Assembly: GCA_963575745.1 (NCBI GenBank)
Contig: CAUYUJ010015727.1
Coordinates: 524,320 to 588,319, forward strand
Direction of reading: 5' to 3'
Length of the DNA: 64,000 nucleotides
From: Prorocentrum cordatum
Taxonomy: Eukaryota > Sar > Dinophyceae > Prorocentrales > Prorocentraceae
Under the pieces are notes generated by a model. That model saw only the letters and a list, made by a program, of their open reading frames with translations. It searched no databases and had not been told where the DNA came from. Position numbers and translations under genes: made by a program. Shown here piece by piece: positions 20,164-31,047 of the stretch. The stretch's first letter is position 1. Every line of letters starts with the position of its first letter.

Positions 20164-20478
20164 TGGTTTCCCTCGCCGGCGACGAGCCCGGCATGCAGCA
20201 CAGAGACAGACCCTCCCGCCAGAGGTCTGGGAGCGGCCACGAGGGCCCACGCGCCCGCCGGCCCGTGGCCGCCCGCTCGCAGACCCCCAGCCCCAGATGT
20301 GCGATGTCCAGACGTGCTGCATGCACAGGCGAGGCCGATGGTGGGTCGAGGCTCGTGTCCTCTCGCGCGTCCCTTCTGGGCAGCCCCGACTGTACGGTGG
20401 GGGCGCTGGCGAAGGAATAAATGTGCCCAGGAGGCTTCAGAGTGGGAGCGGCCAAGAAGGGGGTGAGGACAGGGGGGG

Positions 20479-20632
20479 TGTTATCATGGCCGTGGCCATG
20501 ATACCTCCCCAGTTTTCATGGCGCTTCTTCTTATTTCAATACGTCCATTGCCCCCCCCTTATGGGCCGCGCAAATGCCTCGGACCATGCTTTGCGAGCCC
20601 CACGCTTGGACGCCCCCCTCTTGGACGCCCCC
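20479..20632 (+). repeat. dispersed repeat family 1, copy 2
   Basis: Partner of 10155-10312: GGCCATGATACC, TTTTCATGGCGC, CTTCTTATTT, ACGTCCATTG, CCCCCTCTTGGACGCCCC. Confidence 0.75.
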
Positions 20633-20639
20633 GCCCGAT

Positions 20640-21274
20640 CAGACTCTGGAGGATTCCTTGATTGTCTGATGAGGGCGGTGGTAATATCCATGTGCAATCC
20701 ATCATCGGAGTTCCACTGGCTTCCAGACCCTGGATTCCTTTTCCAACGGTTCCTCATCCAATGCAATCACCGTGCTGGGTCCTCAGACGTCCCGATCCTT
20801 TCCTCGGGCCAGTGTTTCAGCCTGGATAGTTTTGTTGACGGCCCCGGGGGGTTCTTTATGAGGCCGAAAACGGCCAACAATTTTCCGTCGCGATTTCTGT
20901 TCGAGACGCGAGCTCATGTTTGGGCAGGGCGGGGCCAGCGGCACGTGTAGGGAGTAATAGCACACGCGTTCGTAGCATATGGTGCTTAATTCAAGCTTCG
21001 CACGGCCCGTTTAGCTTCGACCCGACGAGGTGCGCCCTCGACCCACGAATCAAACAAGTGTTCGTAGTATATTTGTAGTTGCCACTGTCCTACAAGAAGG
21101 CGCAGCTCAAGCTATCACAGTGAGGAGACCGAACGACCAGTCGTTGCCCCTGGGCGCGTGGCTGAAGTGGGATTCCGTGGCCCCGATGTGTGTTGTCTGT
21201 CGAATGTTATGATTACGGTTGATAGTCTTATTATTGTTGTGTTGTTGTGGCTCTTGATGTTGCTGTTGCTGTTG

Positions 21275-21305
<31 letters not shown>

Positions 21306-21415
21306 CCCCCCGCGACCCACCCGCGACCCACCCTGCGGCCCACCAGTGACCCACTGCGCGATCCATTGCGCGACTCACCCGCGACCCTCCCGCGGTCCAC
21401 CCCGCGCCAGCCCCC
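20640..21415. other. unassigned non-coding stretch
   Basis: No gene recognised. It contains a (GTC)n run at about 21272-21301, followed by a CGACCCACC-type short repeat up to about 21400. Confidence 0.4.
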
Positions 21416-21417
21416 GA

Positions 21418-21545
21418 GCTTTTCCGAGCCCACCGCCCCGCGGAGCGGAGTGACACGCTTACGCCTTTGCAGGGCAGAGCGTGTCGCCAAGGCCGCCGCG
21501 GCGCCACGCTAAGCAAAAGTTCCCGACCGTATATCGTTGAGGTTT
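21418..21545 (+). repeat. dispersed repeat family 4, copy 1
   Basis: Shared with 62204-62320: CCGCGGAGCGGAG, ACACGCT, TTGCAGGGCA, AGCGTGTCG and GCAAAAGTTCCCG(A/C)CCGTA, in the same order and orientation. Confidence 0.75.
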
Positions 21546-21719
21546 GCCGCCTTCCACGGCTTCCACTCGGGGGGTGCTGTAGGTGCCCCTGGCCCGAGAT
21601 GCCCCCAGTTTCTCGCTCCATTTTGGAGCACCCATGGGGCCCTCTGGGCCTCGTGATGGGGTGCTCTGGAGGCCCGTGGGGGCCTTCTTGGGCATCCTGG
21701 GGGCACATTCAGGGCTCGT

Positions 21720-21915
21720 TTCGATTCCTCCGATTCGACTCGATTCCGCTTCGATGGCTTCTGATTCCGATTCGATTCGATTTGGGATTCCGATTTGGGC
21801 TCCGATGTTCATTGGAGGCAGATTCGCCTCCCGATTTCCGCCGATTCGACTTTTCCCTACTCGTCTGCCGATTTCCGCCGATCCGATCCATGTCGATCGC
21901 CGATCCGACTCATCA
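21720..21915 (+). repeat. degenerate CCGATTCGA tract
   Basis: Loose tandem repeats of GATTCGA / CCGATTTCCG with 8-12 bp spacing, related to the GATCGCCGATG repeats inside the fold-back elements. Confidence 0.55.
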
Positions 21916-22512
21916 ACTCGATGCCAGGGCCCCTCTCTGCACCTTAAGGCCAGGGGCGCCCTCTGGCCACCCTTTGAGCTGCGGCGGCACCCGGGCGCCG
22001 CCCCTCCCGCCGAGCCCGCGCGCGTGCGGCCGGGCTCTGCCTGGAGGCCGCGGAGCGCCTCGGGTGTGGCGGCGGGGCGCGCGCGGAGCGCGCGCTGCGG
22101 CGCCGGGCGCGGGCGGCGGCGGCGGGCGCGCTGCGCGGGCTGGCCGCGGGCGTGCCGGTCCGCAGAGGAGAAGAGCGGAGCTCCATCGAAGGCTCCAGCA
22201 GCAGGGTCCGCATGCGTCACCGCCACCCAGGACAGCGCTTCGCGGCTCCATAGGGAGCTCCACCGAGAGGCGATGTCCCCCCTTCCCCATCCCAGAGCTG
22301 CGCTCGGAAAGCTTGGCCGCGCAGAAGCAGGGGGGCGGCTCTGGGGTACACCCCGCGGGGGCTATTCGGGCGCATCCCTCATCGAGGATGGACTCCCCCC
22401 CCCCCATTGTGTATCCCAGGGTTGGGCCCCACATTTCAGGTTCATCCGAAAACCCCACGAAGCCGGCGGGGGGTTCGAGGTGGCCCAGCACATCGGTTCT
22501 CCTGCGAGCAGG
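21916..22512. other. GC-rich unassigned stretch
   Basis: Extremely GC-rich between about 21990 and 22160. Long frames are open on both strands, as expected from composition; no domain recognised. Confidence 0.4.
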
Positions 22513-22618
22513 GGGAGGGGTCGAGGCTCTGGCTTCGAGGACGTGTTCTGCCCTCTTCGGCCTCCGGAAGGCGTTCTCGGGCCCCGTGGCCCTCAAAAAT
22601 GGATCTGGGGGTAAAAAT
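22513..22618 (+). repeat. dispersed repeat family 5, copy 1
   Basis: Shared with 63440-63560, and more distantly with about 51790-51870. Landmarks are GGTCGAGG, TGTTCTGCCCTCTTCGGCC, GTTCTCGGGCCCC, CTCAAAAATGGAT. The other copy lies downstream of PxpA exon 3. Confidence 0.7.
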
Positions 22619-22974
22619 TGCTCCACGTGAACCCACGGAGGGCTCCAGCGAATTTGCCTTCATCAGCCCCCTCCAAAAAGAGCGGTCATTTGTTCGGCGC
22701 GTTTCCAAAGCACCCGTTGGTGAATACCCATGAGCGGTGCGGCCGATTTGGGTACGGAAGAAATTCGGAGGTGGGCTGCCAGCAGGATTTTGTCCATTCG
22801 GAACAGGGCTCGCGGTCGGTGCCGCAGCGGGAGTTGTCCGTTTGAGCGCGAAAGCCGCCTGCACAACAGCGGCCGTTGCCGCTTTGAGACAACATGTGGT
22901 CTTAGGCTTCGTGCCCACTTTTTGTCCGTCACCGTTTCGGGCGTTCAATCACCGTTTCGGGCGTTCCAACATGA

Positions 22975-23175
22975 CTCGGCGGCGAGCGAGGGGGGGAAGT
23001 GAGAATGAGAAGGAGTTCTCAGAAGGCGGCGGGTCTTCTCAGAAGCCCTCGCGGCGTCTGAGAAGTTGTCTGTGTCTTGGGGGGGAGGCTCACGAAACTG
23101 TTCACAAGGCCAAGGGACGTCCGAGCCTTCTGAGAAGGCCCGCCCCTTCTCACTCCCCCCCCCGCGCTCGCCGCC
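22975..23175. repeat. inverted-repeat (MITE-like) element, copy 2
   Basis: Second copy of the element at 18326-18522. The left end is CGGCGGCGAGCGAGGGGG and the right end CCCCGCGCTCGCCGCC; both copies share CCGAGCCTTCTGAGAAGG near the right end. Just upstream TCACCGTTTCGGGCGTTC occurs twice in tandem (22929-22966). Confidence 0.75.
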
Positions 23176-23246
23176 AAATTACATCGCCGCTGACCCAGAC
23201 ATGCGATGTCCTGATCTTTGAAAAAGCGTGTTCTACCGCTGCTGGC

Positions 23247-23456
23247 GGAAAACCGGGGGGGGGTCATTGGGGGTTCCTAACCCGTTCCCCCCCCCCCTCG
23301 AAAACCGGGGGGGGGGTCACTACTGGTTCGACCCCCCCCCCCAGTTCATAATGAAAAGGGGGGGCGGGTCACTGTCTGTTCGAACCCCCCATCCCCCCCC
23401 CCTCTCGAAAACCAAGGGGGGTCACTACCGGTTCGAACCCCCCCCCCCTCGCCGTT
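23247..23456 (+). repeat. poly-G/poly-C unit array, left (4 units)
   Basis: Four units of about 50 bp: (G)AAAACC, G7-9, TCACTACCGGTTCGAACC, then C8-12. Each unit can fold on itself because the G run and C run flank TCACTACCGGTTCGAA. The array lies immediately left of the minisatellite and in inverted orientation to the array at 24.77 kb. Confidence 0.85.
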
Positions 23457-23489
23457 GGCAAACGATGCCCGCTCCTCGGGACAGTTGGA

Positions 23490-24735
23490 GAAAGGTGGGG
23501 ATATTGGGACAGTGGTGGGAACGGTGGTGGTGGGGACAGTGGTGCGGGGACAGTGGGACAGTGATGCGGACAGTGGTGGGGACGGTGGTGGTGGGGACAG
23601 TGGTGAGGGGGCAGCGGGACAGTGGTGGGGACAGTGGGACAGTGGTGGGGACGGTAGTGGTAGGGACAGTGGTGAAGGCGGTGGTAGGGACAGTGGTGGG
23701 ACAGGTCGGGAAAGTGGTGGGGACAGTGGGGACAGTGGGACAGTGATGGGGACAGTGGGGACGGTGGGACAACACAGTGGGACAGCGGCGGGGACAGTGG
23801 GACAGTGGTGGGAACAGTGGGGACAGTGGGACAGTGGTGGGGACCGTGGGGACAGTGGGGAGAGTGGAATTGTGGTGGGACAATGGCAGGGAGAGTGGGG
23901 ACAGTGAGACACTGGTGCGGGCACTGGTGGGGACAATGGTGGGAACAGTGGGGACAGTGGGACAGTGGTGGGGACGGTGGTGGTGGGGACAGTGGTGTGG
24001 GGACAGTGGGAATGTGATGAAAACAGTGGGACAGTGGAGGGTACAGTGGTGGTGGCGACAGTGGTGAGGGCGGTGGCGAGGACGGCGGTGGGATAATGGG
24101 ACAGAGGTACAGTAGGGACAGTGGTGCGGACAGTGGGAACAGTGGGGACAGTGGGACAGTGGTGGGGACGGTGGTGGTAGGGACAGTGGTGTGGGGACAG
24201 TGGGAATGTGGTGGAAACAGTGGGACAGTGGAGGGTACAGTGGTGGTCGCGACCAGTAGGGACAGTGGTGCGGACAGTGGGAACAGTGGGGACAGTGGGA
24301 CAGTGGTGGGGACGGTGGTGGTGGGGACAGTGGTGTGGGGACAGTGGGAATGTGGTGGAAACAGTGGGACAACGGAGGGTGCAGTGGTGGTGGCGACAGT
24401 GGTGAGGGTGGTGGCGAGGACGGCGGTGGGATAATGGGACAGAGATACAGTAGGGACAGTGGTGGGGACAGTGGGGACAGTGGTGGGAACAGGGACAGCT
24501 CAGTGGGACAGCGGCGGGGACAGTGGGACAGTGGGGACAGTGGGACAGTGGTTGGGGCCGTGAAGAAAGTGGGGAGAGGAGCCGTGCTGGGAAGAGTGGT
24601 GGGGACAGTGGGGACAGTGGGGACAGTGCGACAGTGGTGGGGGCACTGGTGAGGACAGTGGTGACGGTAGTGGGAATAGTGGGGACAGTGGTGGTGAGGA
24701 CAGTGGTGCTGGGGACAGGCGCACGGTGGTAGGGA
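23490..24735 (+). repeat. GGGACAGTGG minisatellite
   Basis: About 1.25 kb of variants of GGGACAGTGGTGGGGACAGT. Longer periods are visible: GTGGTGCGGACAGTGGGAAC at about 24121 and 24265 (144 bp), and ATAATGGGACAGAG at 24093 and 24431 (338 bp). The strand asymmetry is strong (purines on +). Frames on both strands stay open; none is credible as a gene. Confidence 0.95.
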
Positions 24736-24767
24736 CCCAGAGTTGTTTGCTGGCGGTGAGCGTGGGG

Positions 24768-25045
24768 GGGGCAGGGGTTCGAACCAGTAGTGACCCCCCT
24801 CGGTGTTTGAGGGGGGGAGGTCGAACCGGTAGTGACCCCCCCGGTTTTCCAGGGGGGTAGTGACCCCCTCGGTTTTCGAGGAGGGGGGGGGTTCGAACCG
24901 GTAGTGACCCCCCCAGTTTTCCGGAGGGGGGGGGGGGGTTCGAACCAGTAGACCCTTCTTTGGTTTTCTTGGGGGGGGGGGGGGGGGGTTCGAACCGGTA
25001 GTGACCCCCCCCGGTTTTCCGGAGGGGGGGGGGGAGGGTTAGGGA
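24768..25045 (-). repeat. poly-G/poly-C unit array, right (6 units, inverted)
   Basis: Six units in the opposite orientation to those at 23.25-23.46 kb: G-run, GGTTCGAACCGGTAGTGA, C-run, GGTTTTC. One unit is truncated. The G runs reach 18 bases, so assembly is likely to be inexact here. Confidence 0.85.
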
Positions 25046-26173
25046 AGGGGGGGCGGTTTGCCGGGGGGGAGGGGGGGGGTCCAGCATGGGGGGAGGGGGG
25101 GATTTTCGGGGTGGGGGGGGGAACCCTGGGTTCCGGAGGAAGCAGGGGAGGAATTTTCCACAGTACAGCGGCGATGGATCACGCGCTCTCTGATCTTTTC
25201 AGCACGGGGTCCCCGGAAGCCCCAACCGAGGAAGAAGAAGAAGAAGAAGAAGAAGAAGAAGAAGAGGAAGAGTCGAAGCAGAAGAAGCTCAACAGCACGG
25301 CTTTTCATCGATTTCTGCCTGGGTGGGCCCGTCGTCGAGCCCCGAGGCAGGTCGGCGATGGAGCCGGGGCGACAAACTGCCCCTGCAGGGAGTTGGTCGA
25401 GCCTTCTGGGGCCTTTCTCCGAGGCCGGCTTCTCGCCCCGAGCCCCTCTCTGACGGCCCCCGGGCCCAGCGAGGTTCCCCAGAGGCCGAAGACACAGCCA
25501 GCAGAAATCCTGGCGGACTTCTCGCGCGTCGGCCCGGCTCCGCCCAGCGTCGGGCCCCGGGGGACCTTCACAGATCGATCTCGTTCGAGAAGCGACGGAG
25601 AGAGATGGGGTCCTGGGCTCCGGTAGCGATTTTTGTTTTGCGATGCTGCATGTTCTGCGATGCTGCATGTTTTGCGATGGTGGTCTGCCGCTGTGCGTTT
25701 TTTGGGAATATATATACACACATATACATATACATATACATATGCATATACATATACATATACATATATACACATACATATATATATATAAACATATATA
25801 TATATATAAGTAGCAGTTTGGGTTGCAGGGGTTATCCACACAGCGCCCTTGTCCCCTCTGTTCCTCCTCTCCTCCTCGTCCTCGTCAGCTTTCGCTCACA
25901 CTTGCTGGCTGAATTTCGTGACGCCTTCGGTGCGTGCTGACGCGCCGTGGGAATGTTACTTAGAACCGGCTTTCTTCCTTGAGTCCGCGCCATGGGAATG
26001 ATACTCAAGACCAGTTTTTTCTCTTTGGGCACCGCCTCTGCGTGTGAGGGGAAAAAAGATTTGAGGGGTGGTCAGTGATGATTCCTGGTTCGGGCCTCCT
26101 CCCGTTTTCGCTCCGGAGTCCCCCTGGATTGCGCAGTCCTTCCGAGTTCTCCCAGATCACAGTCTACCCCATG

Positions 26174-26208
<35 letters not shown>

Positions 26209-26639
26209 TGTCCAGCACCCTCAAACGGGAATACATCTCGGACTAAGCGGCTTCAGAATTTCACATCACACGTGGAGACGCCAATCAGGGCCCCACTCGA
26301 ACCAGGTGTATCCCAGATGATCCGGGTGCCCAAATCGAAGGACCTTCGCTGCTGGAAAGCCGTGATCGTTCAAGGCTGAACGGTCCACGATCAACGCGAT
26401 TTAAGCAGCCAGCGCTGACGTCAGCGCGGCATTCGTCCCCCGTTGAACCCTTGTGCCTCCTGGGCGGCCAACGCCGCCGTGGCCAGATCCGCCTCGGAGC
26501 CCTCGTCAGAGCGCATCCAGGGAGAGGTCCAGGGTGTAGAAGCCTCAGAGTAATTTTGCTCCCCCCAGGTCCAGGCGGTCGGGAGGCTGCGTGACGAGCG
26601 CTTGGAGCTCCGGTGATCGTGGTGGACCTGCCCAAACCC
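25046..26639. other. unassigned stretch with three microsatellites
   Basis: No gene recognised. It contains (GAA)n at 25228-25265, an AT-rich (TATACA)n tract at 25710-25812 and (TA)n at 26174-26210. Frames across them are low-complexity. Confidence 0.5.
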
Positions 26640-26832
26640 AGGAGGAGGAGAAGGAGGCGGCGGCGGCGGCGGCGGAGGCGGAGGCGGAGGCGGCGGCGGC
26701 GGAGGCGGAGGCGGAGGCGGATGCGGAGGCGGAGGCGGAGGCGAAGGAGGAGGAGGAGAAGGCAACGGCGGAGGAGGCGGAGGCGGAGGCGGAGGCAGAG
26801 GAGGAGGCGGAGGAGGAGGCGGAGGAGGAGCA
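26640..26832. repeat. (GGCGGA)n microsatellite
   Basis: About 190 bp of GGC/GGA triplets giving poly-Glu/Ala, poly-Arg or poly-Gly depending on frame. Confidence 0.95.
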
Positions 26833-28104
26833 TCGGCCAGGTGCGGCTACTCCCGTAATGAACAGTCCTTTGGCCAAGCATCCCTTCCTGCAGAGGTCTT
26901 TCCTGCGCCCAGGTCGGCAGACCGTCTCAGCGTTGGCATCCCGGCCGCACCTGCAGGCCTGCCATGATTTTTGTTGGGGGGAGTTGTGTTCCGATCCCCC
27001 TGCTGGACCCGTCGAGTGCGTTGTGGCCAGGTGGCCATGGGGCCGCGGCACCCTCCCAGGAGCGCCAGCCCAGCTTGGGCCCGCTGTGCTCAGCGGAAGA
27101 GCTGGCAGCGCTGCACATGGCCGCCACCGCGAGGCCCCGGGGCAGCATCCGCGCGGCGGCGCCCCACCGGAAGACGGAAAAGCGCCGCTTCCTTCCTTCC
27201 CCTCACCACCTCTTCCAGGAGCGGAACAAAACCGTACGCGCACATGGATTCGCATGGGCTTCGAGATTGCGCAATACGCGAGCGTTGGTGACGTGAGGGC
27301 AGCCTCGCGAATTGGGGGGGCAAATGTGCCACAGGGGCGACGGGGAGCCCTAGACCGCCTGTTCAGGGGGTCATTTCGCTCAAGGTTTCTTCACAGTGGA
27401 TTCAGGCACCGTGCTCTCGCCTCAATATTGGCTGCCTCTTTGGCCTAAACGGCCATTCATCCTTTCTCAAAAATGCACTAAGTTGCACGTGGCCGTGCCA
27501 TCACCCTTGTCTCAGCTGTCTCACCTCCTCCTCCTCGTCCTCCTCCTCCTCCCTCCACTTCGACCCGCCTCTTTACCGATGCTGCTATCAGGGTGCTTTG
27601 CCGAGGTATGCTCACAACGTTCGGGACCCCTGAAGCCAGGACACTGCAGACCAGGACGTTGCCAGATCCATGGCAATGAAAGGAAGGAATTTGGCTCTCT
27701 GCTTCTCCTCGGCCCTTCCTCGAAGAATCCCCGAATTCCCTCGGGAATTGGGCTCTCCGAGAAGAATTCCCTGAATCGGGGCTTCTCCCCCGCCCTCACC
27801 CCCCCCCCCGCCCTCGGAGAATCCCCGAAGCGCTGCGCCAGCACACGCTGTGGGAGGCACCCGCGGCTGGCCTGGGCCGGCGCCGGACCACCCCTCGCCC
27901 CGCACCTCTTGGGCGGCGCCGCTCGCGCGCCCGCGCCGGCCCTCGCCGCCCGCTCGGGGGGAGGGCTTCGCCGCTCCCTGGGGCCCCCGGGGACGGCAGG
28001 GCCTTTATTGGTACCGTCGGGGCCCTGAAGAGGGAACCCTTTTGGGTTCGGGAGGGGCTCCGCGTTCCTTCCGTGTTTGCACAGCTTGCCCCAGGTTTTC
28101 CTTT
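26833..28104. other. unassigned non-coding stretch
   Basis: Frames are open on both strands from 26840 to 27450, but no domain is recognised. A short CTC-rich run lies near 27527-27560. From 27700 to 27990 the sequence is very GC-rich with small inverted repeats (GAATCCCCGAATTCC / GGGAATTGGG). Confidence 0.35.
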
Positions 28105-28470
28105 CTATGTCTTCCGTGGGAAATCGAAGTTCAACTTATGGGAAAAAGGGGCCCCGTCGCCAAGCAGTCGGTTCCCTGATCGTGACGGCGGAATGGTAAA
28201 ACAAGGGTTCACCAGAACGGCCTCGGGAGAGACAGGGGCAGGGTCGGGGGCCTGCGGGTGAGGTTCGGTGTTCTCTTCTTCCTCAGAGTCACCCTCAGTG
28301 CGTCTACGTTTAGTCTGAAGCCTGCTAGGAAGCGCCTTGTGCTCCTCCTTGGCCCCTGTTCGAAGGCGGCTCGGATCCGGTTCAAGAATTGCGCTTTGGA
28401 CCAGGCTCCCACCAGGGGGAACGAGCATTGGTAAAACAACGGCGCCAGAAACGTGACAAAGCTTGAGTCG
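28105..28470 (-). CDS. possible coding segment, unrecognised
   Basis: On the minus strand the frame ending at 28105 reads VVLPMLVPPGGSLVQSAILE and then a hydrophilic part with KRRRTEGDSEEEEN, which resembles a nuclear localisation signal followed by an acidic run. Codon third positions look non-random. There is no match to a family I know, and a second minus-strand frame (28209-28571) overlaps it, so the true frame is uncertain. It could be a decayed gene or chance. Confidence 0.2.
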   Translation of the reverse strand, partial: RLKLCHVSGAVVLPMLVPPGGSLVQSAILEPDPSRLRTGAKEEHKALPSRLQTKRRRTEGDSEEEENTEPHPQAPDPAPVSPEAVLVNPCFTIPPSRSGNRLLGDGAPFSHKLNFDFPRKT

Positions 28471-28744
28471 AAATGTTCAGAAACATTGTAAACGGACACG
28501 TTAATTACAACAAACATTGCCTTGTCGCTTCCAGGGCCCATTAAGGTCCAGCGCCGACCCAAGCAGTACATATGAGCCTCCGACAGTTTTCTGGTTGTGC
28601 TGCATGGTGGTTATCTAGCTCCTCCGCTTCCCAGCCCTGTGCCGCGTAGCGTCGTGATGCTATGCCACGCACGGCTGAGCGTCGAGCAAGACGACGGCGT
28701 GTGAAGCAGATGTAAGGCAACTGGGAAACGACCTACACAACAGC

Positions 28745-29000
28745 AACAATCACAACAACAGCAACAACAACAACAACAACCATTTTAAGGCTGTACGCTC
28801 TTACTTGCCCGCGAGTCATTCAACACGTATACCCTACACCCTCGAAACCCGCCCTCTTCGTCTTCGATCACACCCCTTTCGGGGGGATTATTTCTCTTTG
28901 CTGGGGCCGGCGGGCTTAGACGTACGGGCAAACCGGAACGGGCGGACAATCCTTCGGGGGCGTACATCTCTCTGCCCGCCATTGGAATTGGCGCGGGCCC
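28745..29000 (-). repeat. (CAA)n-joined composite module X, minus orientation
   Basis: Starts with a (CAA)n tract at about 28748-28780, then the reverse complement of a module also found at about 33200-33290, 35480-35700, 37510-37630 and 48780-48900. Landmarks read on the minus strand are ATCGAAGACGAAGAGGGCGG, CGAGGGTGT, and GTAAGAGCGTACAGCCTTAA. Confidence 0.75.
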
Positions 29001-29094
29001 TGCAAGAGGAGGAGGGGAAGAACGAGGGAGAGTGGGAGGAAGGGGAGGGGGAAGGACGAAGGAAGAGGGAAGATACCACGTTGTGAAGGCGTCC

Positions 29095-29578
29095 TTGGCG
29101 CGTGCGTGGTTCCTGAGCGCCGAAACGCAATTCCAGAATAATTTGTGAGGACGTCGCACGCGAGAGCGCAGTCCTGAGTACATTGTGAGGAAATCTCGGG
29201 CGGAAGCGGGGGCCCTGACTAAGTTGCGAGGAAGTCTCAAGCGGGAGCGCCGTTCCTGAGCAAATTGCACGGAAGTCTCAGGCGGGAGCGGGGGTCCTCA
29301 CTAAATTGCGAGGAAGTCTCAGGCGGGAGCGCCGTTCCTGAGTCAATTGCGCGGAAATGTCAAGCAGGAGCGGGGGTCCTGAGTAAAATTCGAAGAAGTC
29401 TCAGGCGGGAGCGCCGTTCCCACGTAAATTGCACGGAAGTCTCAGGCGGGAGCGGGGGTCTTGATTACATTGCGAGGAAGTCTCAAACGGGAGCGCCTTT
29501 CCTGAGTAAATTGCGCGGAAGTCTCAGGCGGGAGCGGGGGTCCTGAGTAAAAATCGAGGAAGTCTCAGGCGGGAGCCG
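29095..29578 (+). repeat. 40-bp minisatellite with 80-bp alternation
   Basis: About eleven units built on GCGAGGAAGTCTCAGGCGGG followed alternately by AGCGCCGTTCCTGAGTAAATT and AGCGGGGGTCCTGAGTAAATT, so the true period is 80 bp. Reverse-orientation relatives are at 34440-34830, 35885-36150 and 48350-48560; a related 82-bp array is at 45515-46240. Confidence 0.9.
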
Positions 29579-29935
29579 TTGTTGTTGTAGCCCGGGGGGC
29601 AGGGGCACAGTTTGAGCAGGAAGACTTTCCTTGAGAAAAAACAAGGTGCGAGCCCCGGGGGTGGCACTTCAATCGAAAAAAATCAATGTGCACCGGTGGG
29701 GGGGGATCAACAATAATTATTCTTCAAGAATGAGAGTTCAATAACAGCAACAACAGCAGAAACAACAGCAACAACAGCAACACCAACAACGACAGGAACA
29801 ACAAGCAGTTTAAGACGGTTTGCTCATATCTGCTCGCGTGCAAGTAAACATCTATATATACATATATATGTGTGTAGATGCATATTCATATGTATATATA
29901 TTTATATGTGTGCATGTATATGTATTACCTGCTAC
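29578..29935 (-). repeat. composite module Z, minus orientation, with (CAA)n and (TATA)n
   Basis: Reverse complement of the module at 35735-35880 (GGTGCATATTG, CAATTGAAGTGCC, CGCTCGCACC). It ends at the junction motif ACAATAATTATTCTTCAAGAAT (29728-29750), then (CAA)n to about 29805, then GTTTAAGACGG and an AT-rich tract at 29852-29930. Confidence 0.7.
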
Positions 29936-30099
29936 GTGTATTCCATGCAGCCCCACGGCAGGGGAAGAGAGAACGGATGAAAGAATGGGACAAGGGGGAA
30001 GGAGGAGGATGGAGCACGAGAGAGACTAGCACGACGGGAGATTTAGGAGCAGAAAACATTTGGCAGAACCAGACGGGCAGATCGGGCGGTAGAACCTAA

Positions 30100-30360
30100 C
30101 AGGCGGGTCGGGAAGGCGGGCCCAGAAGTCAAGGTCGAGCAGGCGGGATGCTGAGGCGTGCGTCCTGCATGAATCGCGAGAAAGTCTCGAGCGATAGCGC
30201 GATTTCCAAGTAAAACGCGAGATGAGCCTTAGCAAGTGGGTGATTCTTGAGTGTCGAGGGCGCGGCGTCTGAATAAAATGCGAGGAAGTCTCACGCGGGA
30301 GCGCGATTCCTGCTGAAGTTGCAAGGCAGTATCAGGCGGGAGCCGCTGTCGTTGTAAACC
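30100..30360 (+). repeat. 40-bp minisatellite relatives, diverged
   Basis: Scattered copies of GCGAGGAAGTCTCACGCGGG and GCGCGATTCCTG-type units, more diverged than the array at 29.1-29.58 kb. Confidence 0.6.
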
Positions 30361-30681
30361 GGGGGCCACAGACAAAAAATCTGAGTCCCAAGATTTGTTT
30401 CTAGAGGTCGCAAAGGGGTGTGGTATAAAGGGATGCGGTGCCAATGCTGAAAATGGTGATGTTATATACGATAGCCGCAATTGCGTTGCATCCCCACTTC
30501 AACAACGTTGGCTCGACGCGGACCGCCTCAAGTAACGTAAGAGCTCTTGATCCAACTTCCCTAAACGACCGCAGGTTTATGTGAACGGCAACACGACACC
30601 TGTCCCCGGACGCCCGATCACCAAGCACGAAATTTCCAAAATTCCGAATCGCGAGAAGCGCCATTCCGGAATTTCCGTATC

Positions 30682-31047
30682 GCCCGCTTCAGAGTGCGGA
30701 TGGATTTCATGATGTGTTCGAAATTGTTGACGAGAAGGCCAATGAACGTGGTTCTGCTCATGTCTTTCGGGTGGTCATCTTCTTTGACCACGTGCTCCAG
30801 GGCCTCCTCCATTCGCTGGGGCAACATGGTCATGTTGTTGAGGCCTGCCTGCACAAACGAATCTAAGATCGGCGAAATCTTGACCACGGTGTCGGGCGTC
30901 ACGTGGGACGGCCTCGAAACGAGCTTCGCGGGCACGAAAAATTGGCTGAAAGGTGCTTCTCAAACCCATGTGCTTCTCAATGCATTCAATGTACTTGGAG
31001 GTCGGAACTTGCGGGTTGGCCACCTGCCGTGGCACGGAAGATACCAT
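30682..31047 (-). CDS. unrecognised coding-like segment with one frameshift
   Basis: Read from an ATG at 31047-31045 on the minus strand: MVSSVPRQVANPQVPTSKY, then about 30 residues to FQPIF. The signal then passes, near 30940, to the next frame: PAKLVSRPSHVTPD, SPILDSFVQAGLNN, MLPQRMEEALEHVV, TFIGLLVNNFEHIMKS. Third positions are strongly G/C-biased and the residues look like a folded, mixed helical protein, unlike the surrounding repeats. I do not recognise a family. Removing one base in the TTTTTCG context would join the frames. Short GAATTCCGGAATT-type repeats flank it on both sides (30600-30690 and 31615-31720). It may be a pseudogene or a gene with a sequencing error. Confidence 0.4.

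Noticed and set aside
23300-25020. tRNA or Pol III B-box signals (GGTTCGAACC) in the G-run/C-run arrays
   Set aside because: The match to GGTTCGANNCC is due to the palindrome in the repeat unit; no A box or cloverleaf is present.
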